Position numbers and translations under genes: made by a program | Shown: positions 7,390-11,999 of the stretch, piece by piece | Position numbering within the stretch: the first letter of the stretch is position 1 | Layout: each line of letters begins with the position of its first letter | Assembly (NCBI RefSeq): GCF_004359215.1 | Contig: NC_090614.1 | Coordinates: 561,916 to 573,914 of the forward strand | Direction of reading: 5' to 3' | Origin: Bremia lactucae | Lineage: Eukaryota; Oomycota; Peronosporomycetes; Peronosporales; Peronosporaceae | DNA: 11,999 nucleotides | Notes under the pieces: generated by a model | What the model was told of the DNA's origin: nothing | What the model saw: only the letters and a program-made list of their open reading frames with translations | The model's database searches: none

Positions 7390-8366
7390 ATGCTGCGTCA
7401 AATATCCACGACCTCCGCGGGGTATACGAGTGTGAAGTTACCAGTGGGTGCCTTAGAGGGTTTTCTCACAGCTCTAGTGCCGACGTCTGTGGCCTCAAAG
7501 TTGCATAATTTGGTGTGTCTGCCATCTATCTTCAGCTCCGTGGCCCACGAATTTCAATTCCAATTCGCCAGTTCGCAGCTGGAGCGTCACTTCGCACTTT
7601 ACGGCATCGAGCTCCAAGCGCCTGAGCATGATTTCGGACGAGCGAGTATCGAACGTGACGCTGCCCAAGTTCTACGTGCAGCTGATGCACTGAAGCTCGA
7701 GCAGTTCTCGCTACTGGGCAGTAGCCACGGCGCCAATGTAAGCGCCGTCCTTGCGGCTACTCATCCCGAGCGAATATCGCGCTTAGTCTTGGTGAATAGC
7801 AACGTATGAAGTATTAAATGGGCTGACTTCCAGCAATATCATACTGAGATGCTTCGCTGTAGGCTTTTGTAAGCAGCGAGGACGTGGAGGATATGAAGGA
7901 GCGACATAATGTTCGCTTGTGGCCCAAAGAAATGCGAGAGGCGGCCATGGCAAAGCTTGGCGCCGACAGTTTGCAAGACAAGTGGAGTGGTACGTGAGTA
8001 GGAGCTAAATACAACTTTGCGACTCTAATATGTGCCTGCGCTGTGGCAGCGATGGTCAAGGCGTTGCACCAGGTAGAGCGTGAGGACGGCGGTGACCTCA
8101 TCTGCAGCCATTTGCCTCACATTAACTGCAAGACCCTGGTAGTATCCGGCGGCAAAAATACTTTTATGCCTGCATTTCACGGTGAATACTTAAGCGAGCG
8201 TATTGTGCACTCCCGGCTCGAAGTGCTTTCGAATGGCGGAAATGACTTGATCACGTCGGAAGCCACCCGCTTTAACATGTTGCTAGAAACGTTTCTAAAT
8301 GAACCCGACGATAGGCTCACACAAAGTCGAGAATTTGTGGCAGTACCGACACGAAAAGGGAATTAA
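7390..8366 (+). CDS. BPHL/valacyclovirase-like alpha/beta hydrolase, three exons, triad degraded
   Basis: Exons 7390-7803, 7863-7989 and 8050-8366 join in frame to give 285 residues. The spliced protein follows human BPHL (biphenyl hydrolase-like, valacyclovir hydrolase) throughout: LVCLPSIFSS for the LLLPGMLGS loop, ERDA, ALKLEQFSLLGSSHG for the nucleophile elbow, VNSNAFVSSED after the elbow, DKW in the cap, ICSHLPHINCKTLVVSGGKN before the acid, and RLEVLSNGGND at the His position. Ser112 is kept. The acid Asp of BPHL is Asn217 (codon AAT), the catalytic His position is Asn245, the Asp next to the Ser that contacts the substrate amino group is His113, and the PRGYG-type loop after strand 4 is shortened by about four residues. 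The LPG oxyanion turn reads LPS. It is therefore probably catalytically dead. Absence of stops and intact splice sites argue that the protein is still made; a recently decaying pseudogene is the alternative. Confidence 0.75.
7804..7862 (+). other. Intron 1 of the BPHL-like gene
   Basis: 59 bp, phase 0, GTATGA donor and TGTAG acceptor, with a branch-point-like CTGAC at 7823-7827. Reading through it meets an immediate stop (TGA 7807). Removing it restores the family sequence VNSN-AFVSSED. Confidence 0.8.
7990..8049 (+). other. Intron 2 of the BPHL-like gene
   Basis: 60 bp, phase 1, GTACGT donor and GGCAG acceptor, with CTAAT as a possible branch site. The nearby GTGAGT at 7994 looks like a stronger donor but would shift the frame. 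The 7990 donor gives KWS-A-MVKAL, which matches the family. Confidence 0.8.
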
Positions 8367-8550
8367 CTTTGATAGGCCATAATGGCAATGTGAACGAACT
8401 CACAAACGCACATAGTAGTTTGCTAAACTATCAGTTAATTTATTTAACTCGTGGGTTCAAATTCGCATTCTATCGAAATTCTTAATTTTTTTTCTCGAAT
8501 TGCTGATTTGACTACATAAACTACTTACTAACACGATACTCCGCCTTAGC
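8367..8550. other. Spacer between convergent genes
   Basis: 184 bp between two 3' ends, AT-rich, presumably both 3' UTRs. No hairpin or RNA gene stands out. Confidence 0.5.
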
Positions 8551-9843
8551 TCACGTGGAGAATGACGTGGACGTTGCAGCCGCCATGGGACTTGACGTCA
8601 CCAATAGCGGTCGACTGTACACCTGCTGCTGCGATTGGTGTTGCAATTGCTGCTGGTATGGAAACTGATGGTGCAACACGGGCTGGTGTTGCTGGTAGAT
8701 GACGTGAGCAGGGGCATGATGTAAACTGGCGCGGCGATTGGAGTCATAGTATTCCTGTTCTGCAGAGTCCGTCATGGGGGTCACCGCGTATGCTGGCATG
8801 CTCATCGTACGCTTCAGTGGGGCCACCGGGCAAGGTGTAGCCGGGGCTCCGGTACAATACCCAATACGACCCCCCCCGTGCGCATTGATTTGGTTCAAAC
8901 AAAGCCCTGCACTCGATACCGTAGCAAATCGAGAGTCGTCCTCTAAAATGCCTTGAAGCAGCTCACCAATACACTCTTCATCACCAAACGGTACCGTCGT
9001 GAGATGCTCGTGCTCTTCCGAGTGCTCCGACAACTGCATGCCTTCAATGTAGTTATTGTGATGATACCCGGAGGGGTACACACCGTAATGCTTGGATACA
9101 TTCTCGTAACCGTAAACGTGCGAGATAACCGAGGATACATAGGGTAACTCGGGCTTGGTACCTTGTGATAAAGGGTACATTTTCGTAAGCAGCGGACCGC
9201 TTGACACGCTACGGGCGCGCTTGGGTGGGTTTGAGCTTGATGAAGGCGGCGAGGTTATGGCGAGCAGTGCAGTTTCTCGCGCTTGAGTCGTCATCCCAAC
9301 ATTGGCCACGGCGTCTAATGGTTTAAAGTCCAGCTCCGACTGCCCCATGCTCCGTAAGCGCTGCACTGCTTCGTCGTAGCGCATGCCGCCGAGTGCCTTA
9401 CTAACCTCCATGCGTCGATTATACTCAGTCTCCTCTACAGTCTTGGCGAGATGCCACTGGTCCTTACCACAGCGACAGTGCTTGCCTTCAGCGCCCTTGT
9501 AGCGACACACGTGGCTCGAGAGCGAACCGTTGCTCGTTGGTGGCACGGCGCACTCGCAGCAGAAAAACATTTGCTTAGAGCGAAAGGTGCCTAGCCAATT
9601 CGATTTGAACCGCGGAAACCAACTCTTGCGATCGCGGGTCTTTTCAGGTCCGTCGCCGGCATTATTCGAACTGTAGCTTTTGCCAGTCTGGTGCACGCTG
9701 TCGCTAGTGTAATGGTTTGTCGAGTGTCGTAGGAAAACAACGCCACTGTTTCCATGCGAAGAGTAATGTTCTTGTCGATAGTCGTATTCTCCACTACAAC
9801 CCCAGGGGGTCTTTATACCACTTAAACCTGCAGTAAAAACCAT
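8551..9843 (-). CDS. Cys/His-cluster, Gln/His-rich protein of unknown function (possible DNA- or RNA-binding regulator)
   Basis: 430 residues from the first ATG (9843). The open frame reaches back to 10023, but only to a TTG, and a probable transcription initiator lies inside that stretch. I do not recognise the family. In order: a Ser/Tyr/His-rich N-terminus; an aromatic/basic patch (SWFPRFKSNWLGTFRSKQ, 74-91); a Cys/His cluster FCCEC (94-98), HVC (111-113), HCRCG (122-126), spacing compatible with one or two zinc sites; a charged helical segment with W130 (about 128-165); PPKRARS (206-212), which resembles a nuclear localisation signal; an acidic amphipathic helix ECIGELLQGILEDD (290-303) that could be an interaction or activation helix; and a Gln/His-rich tail (383-407). 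This layout is typical of nuclear regulators, but no named DNA-binding fold is visible. The first exon might lie further upstream (see the finding at 9831). Confidence 0.7.
   Translation of the reverse strand: MVFTAGLSGIKTPWGCSGEYDYRQEHYSSHGNSGVVFLRHSTNHYTSDSVHQTGKSYSSNNAGDGPEKTRDRKSWFPRFKSNWLGTFRSKQMFFCCECAVPPTSNGSLSSHVCRYKGAEGKHCRCGKDQWHLAKTVEETEYNRRMEVSKALGGMRYDEAVQRLRSMGQSELDFKPLDAVANVGMTTQARETALLAITSPPSSSSNPPKRARSVSSGPLLTKMYPLSQGTKPELPYVSSVISHVYGYENVSKHYGVYPSGYHHNNYIEGMQLSEHSEEHEHLTTVPFGDEECIGELLQGILEDDSRFATVSSAGLCLNQINAHGGGRIGYCTGAPATPCPVAPLKRTMSMPAYAVTPMTDSAEQEYYDSNRRASLHHAPAHVIYQQHQPVLHHQFPYQQQLQHQSQQQVYSRPLLVTSSPMAAATSTSFST
9469..9561 (-). other. Candidate zinc-binding Cys/His cluster
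   Basis: Residues 95-125 of the unknown protein: C95, C96, C98, H111, C113, H122, C123 and C125. The two halves (CCEC and HCRC) are 23 residues apart. The cluster is followed by a conserved-looking segment KDQWHLAKTVEE. I cannot assign it to a known zinc-finger class. Confidence 0.45.
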
Positions 9844-10000
9844 GGCTCTAGCCGCTACGTCTGGTCTTTTATCCTGATATACCGCGGCGCTCGAGACTAA
9901 CACGCGGTCGATAGGCCTCACTTTGTCTACTGTATTGCGAGCACAACGATCTACGGTCGACACGCCCGTAAAGCGTTGCGCGCTTCGACGTAGAAAGAGA

Positions 10001-10008
10001 GAAAATGA
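10001..10008 (-). promoter_or_regulatory. Candidate initiator of the Cys/His-cluster gene
   Basis: The minus strand reads TCATTTTC, matching the oomycete initiator YCAYTYY. It is followed by a pyrimidine-rich run; the extended Inr/FPR match is 10 of 13. It would give a 5' UTR of about 165 nt to the ATG at 9843 and makes the TTG-started extension to 10023 unlikely. Confidence 0.4.
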
Positions 10009-10021
10009 ACATTTTGAAGCC

Positions 10022-10048
10022 AATCAGCTGATGGAGCTCCTGCTGATT
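10022..10048. repeat. Nested palindromes upstream of the candidate initiator
   Basis: AATCAGC (10022-10028) and GCTGATT (10042-10048) form perfect 7-bp arms around the palindrome GGAGCTCC (10033-10040). They lie about 15-40 bp upstream of the candidate initiator, so a regulator site is possible. Confidence 0.3.
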
Positions 10049-11353
10049 AGCTGTGAAGACACCCCGAGGCGGTGGACCGACAGACGGTCGAAACAGCGAG
10101 CGCGAAGAAACGATCCACCAAGGGCTAACCCATCTCAAAGTATGCTCTGCCGAAGGACCTTTGGACCGAGGGACGCGCCAATCGAGAACAGCCCCATCTC
10201 TCGCTTCAATTTCGACTGCCGAGCTATTACAAAGGGACAGCAGCCATTGTTTAGGCCAGCAGCAAGAAATTGCAAACAGTCCTTTGAAATTGCACCGAAT
10301 TGCCCGAATCAACCCATTCACGACAAAACTTGCCGTAATAGCACCTACCTACAAATGTAGCAGCTCATCGCCACGGCAGAGCGCCACACTGGTCGCGTCT
10401 TGCCTTCATAGTCGGATTGGGGATCAATTAATAGGATGTGTTGCATGTCTGGATACCTGGGCACGCCCATCACCGATTGCGCCCGTTCGCCTTACACATG
10501 CATAACAGCTTCTTTCTTGTGGTTGGGGCAGTGGTGTAAAAAGGGGGTTACAGCAGTCAAAGGCCAGTCGGTTTTAAGTTGCACCTATTGATTCAATGTA
10601 AAATAGCCCTGTATTTCGGTGTGACGCACCAAGCAGAATAAGCTCCCATCTGATGTATACTCCGTGTAAAGCACTAGCGTCATCGGACTGCTTGCGAGCG
10701 TACGTGAGACGTTGAGACTGGGGACGGTGGCAGTGCTAAGAGACCTCACGTTTCGGTACTATCATATTTATCAATCAACATGCTTCTTATGTACTTACTC
10801 ATCATGACTGCAGTCGGTGAATTCAATAGATTGTTGCCATTAAAGAGTGGGATTACATTAATGTGTGTGTGAAAACTGTTTCGCCCGACAAATTGTCATG
10901 TTTTGAAGGACAGTTTGTGCCGCTTTGGCCAGTCGCGGTGGCAACTTTCTCATCAAGCATCATATTCATTATCGCTGCAAAACCTGGTGTCTTTGTAAAG
11001 AAGTGATGGCTTTCGGATGAGAAGCGCTAGATGGCACCCAGGATGGCGAGCACATGCTGGTCGAAATAGAATTAAGATTGGAATGTCTCCCCTTATGTTT
11101 TTATTGCGATGTAATACTCGATTATTTTCATGGGAGAATGAAATGTACGTTATTGTTTTTTAAAATTCTATAATCGCGTAATGGTTTTTTGCAACATTCT
11201 AACATCGATTTAATATTCTTCGTAGGTCTTGCACAAGAAGAATTGCAAAATTATTATCTTCATTAATTTTGACTTAAAAAATTCCAATAATACCAAATCT
11301 GGAAAAATTGATGCAATAAGACATTAGCTCTATTAACTAAATCTTACACATCG
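10049..11353. other. Gene-free region
   Basis: From 10049 to about 10520 several ~150-codon frames overlap on both strands, but they start at GTG or at late ATGs, contradict each other and have no recognisable domain; I treat them as chance. From about 10520 to 11353 the sequence becomes AT-rich with no open frame, no tRNA-like fold and no clear repeat. A degraded transposon could lie here, but I cannot show it. Confidence 0.5.
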
Positions 11354-11510
11354 TGTAACGGGGTGTATCGTTACATGAAATTAACAATAAAAGACTGTTC
11401 ATTGATACTCCTGATTCATTAGATATTAATATAATAAGTTCAGTAGTAGATCGAAGATCGTTACGTAGGAAACTAATTATATTAATACAGTTTTACTTTT
11501 CTTTAATTCT
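11354..11510 (+). mobile_element. Shortened LTR copy, inverted relative to the left-edge copy
   Basis: It starts TGTAACGGGGTGTATCGTTACATG. TGTAACG and CGTTACA form a perfect 7-bp inverted repeat within the first 22 bases. Positions 11360-11386 are the exact reverse complement of 338-364, and similarity continues at about 75 percent over the next 20 bases. A later block (11473-11500) matches the end of the left copy. It is about 150 bp shorter than the left copy, so it has lost interior sequence or the left copy gained some. No CA terminus is clear. Confidence 0.6.
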
Positions 11511-11999
11511 AAAACCATTAAATTACCTTTTGGTAGCTAAATACCCTTAGCTACCGAAAAACATTCCTTTGCACTCTTGGGTACGTGAAGTTTCGAGGCA
11601 TCCTACCCACACTGCAATCAGTGTAAGGTTAACCAGTAATGAACACTGTTAGGGAAAGGGGACCCGTCACACCTGGTAGCTAATTGGTAAAAATAGGTAT
11701 TTATATTTAATACGATTAAATATAACTCAGTCTGATAACTACTTCCTCCTTGGTAAGTGCGCACGAGGAGCCGGATTACCGCTCCCGTGACGACACTTAA
11801 CCAGAGTACTTAGTGTGTTGGGTGAGGTCGCTTAAGCGGCCACCACAACTACCTCACTGCACGCAAGAAAAGCAGGTTAAACCGCTTCCTCGCTTTGCTA
11901 GGGTGTGTGTCTAAGTAGAGCGTGGCCGCATTACGACGTGCCCGCCTACACTTGGTAGCACTTGAAATCCTTCCCACGACCCGCATCTCTGCGTGTGTA
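11511..11999. other. Repeat-like non-coding flank, possibly a second retroelement
   Basis: No open frame of note. TGTTAGGG at 11647 is a possible LTR start, followed by an AT-rich, promoter-like stretch (11695-11730) and then a GC-richer part to the window end with the palindrome CGCTTAAGCG (11829-11838). The layout resembles the LTR and leader of another retrotransposon running out of the window, but without a second copy here this is a guess. Confidence 0.35.
11533..11556. repeat. Perfect 9-bp hairpin
   Basis: GGTAGCTAA (11533-11541) pairs with TTAGCTACC (11548-11556) across a six-base loop. The string GGTAGCTAA also occurs once more nearby at 11675-11683, suggesting related repeat sequence on both sides. 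Confidence 0.5.

Noticed and set aside
7994..7999. GTGAGT as donor of intron 2
   Set aside because: It looks stronger than GTACGT at 7990 but breaks the frame with exon 3 and disrupts the BPHL alignment.
7814..8101. 95-codon minus-strand frame across exon 2 and intron 2 of the BPHL-like gene
   Set aside because: Antisense to a gene supported by family similarity and two in-frame splices; no domain of its own.
9869..10505. Overlapping ~150-codon frames on both strands upstream of the Cys/His-cluster gene
   Set aside because: They overlap each other in three frames, two begin at GTG, and none has recognisable composition or motifs. One overlaps the candidate promoter.
1..11999. CRISPR array, rRNA, tRNA, bacterial operon or effector gene
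   Set aside because: No regularly spaced repeats, no tRNA-like fold or rRNA sequence seen, and no secreted protein with an RXLR- or LFLAK-type motif in any plausible frame.

Overview
The window looks like nuclear DNA of an oomycete, most likely a Peronosporaceae species (Phytophthora or a downy mildew). The reasons are: compact genes with few introns; two very short GT-AG introns (59 and 60 bp) in the one spliced gene; a promoter element matching the oomycete Inr/FPR core promoter (CATTYYNCAWTTT) 21 bp upstream of an ARF start codon; eukaryote-only protein families; and AT-rich repeat-filled flanks around a gene island. This placement is inference; no search was run.

Layout. Positions 1-370 are an LTR-retrotransposon fragment on the minus strand. 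Positions 576-1562 are a ~1 kb non-coding element bounded by diverged ~62 bp inverted repeats that carry repeated TATAGCCACACACCC-like motifs. The gene island runs from about 1640 to 10010. On the minus strand lie a large single-exon DDHD-domain phospholipase A1 (1640-5179), an ARF-family small GTPase (5588-6160) and a small basic coiled-coil protein of unknown function (6412-6954). On the plus strand lies a three-exon BPHL/valacyclovirase-like alpha/beta hydrolase (7390-8366) that keeps the nucleophile Ser but has lost the acid and His of the triad. Back on the minus strand is a Cys/His-cluster and Gln/His-rich protein of unknown function (8551-9843 from its first ATG). From about 10010 to 11353 I find no gene. 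Positions 11354-11510 are a second, inverted and internally shortened copy of the LTR seen at the left edge, followed to 11999 by further repeat-like non-coding DNA.

How the genes relate. These are independent eukaryotic genes, not an operon. The DDHD lipase and the ARF GTPase both belong to families acting at ER/Golgi membranes, but their adjacency does not show that they work together. The most interesting points are the apparently catalytically dead BPHL-like protein that still has an open, spliceable reading frame, the two uncharacterised proteins, and the inverted-repeat element with its motif array. I see no evidence for a novel multi-gene system in this window.
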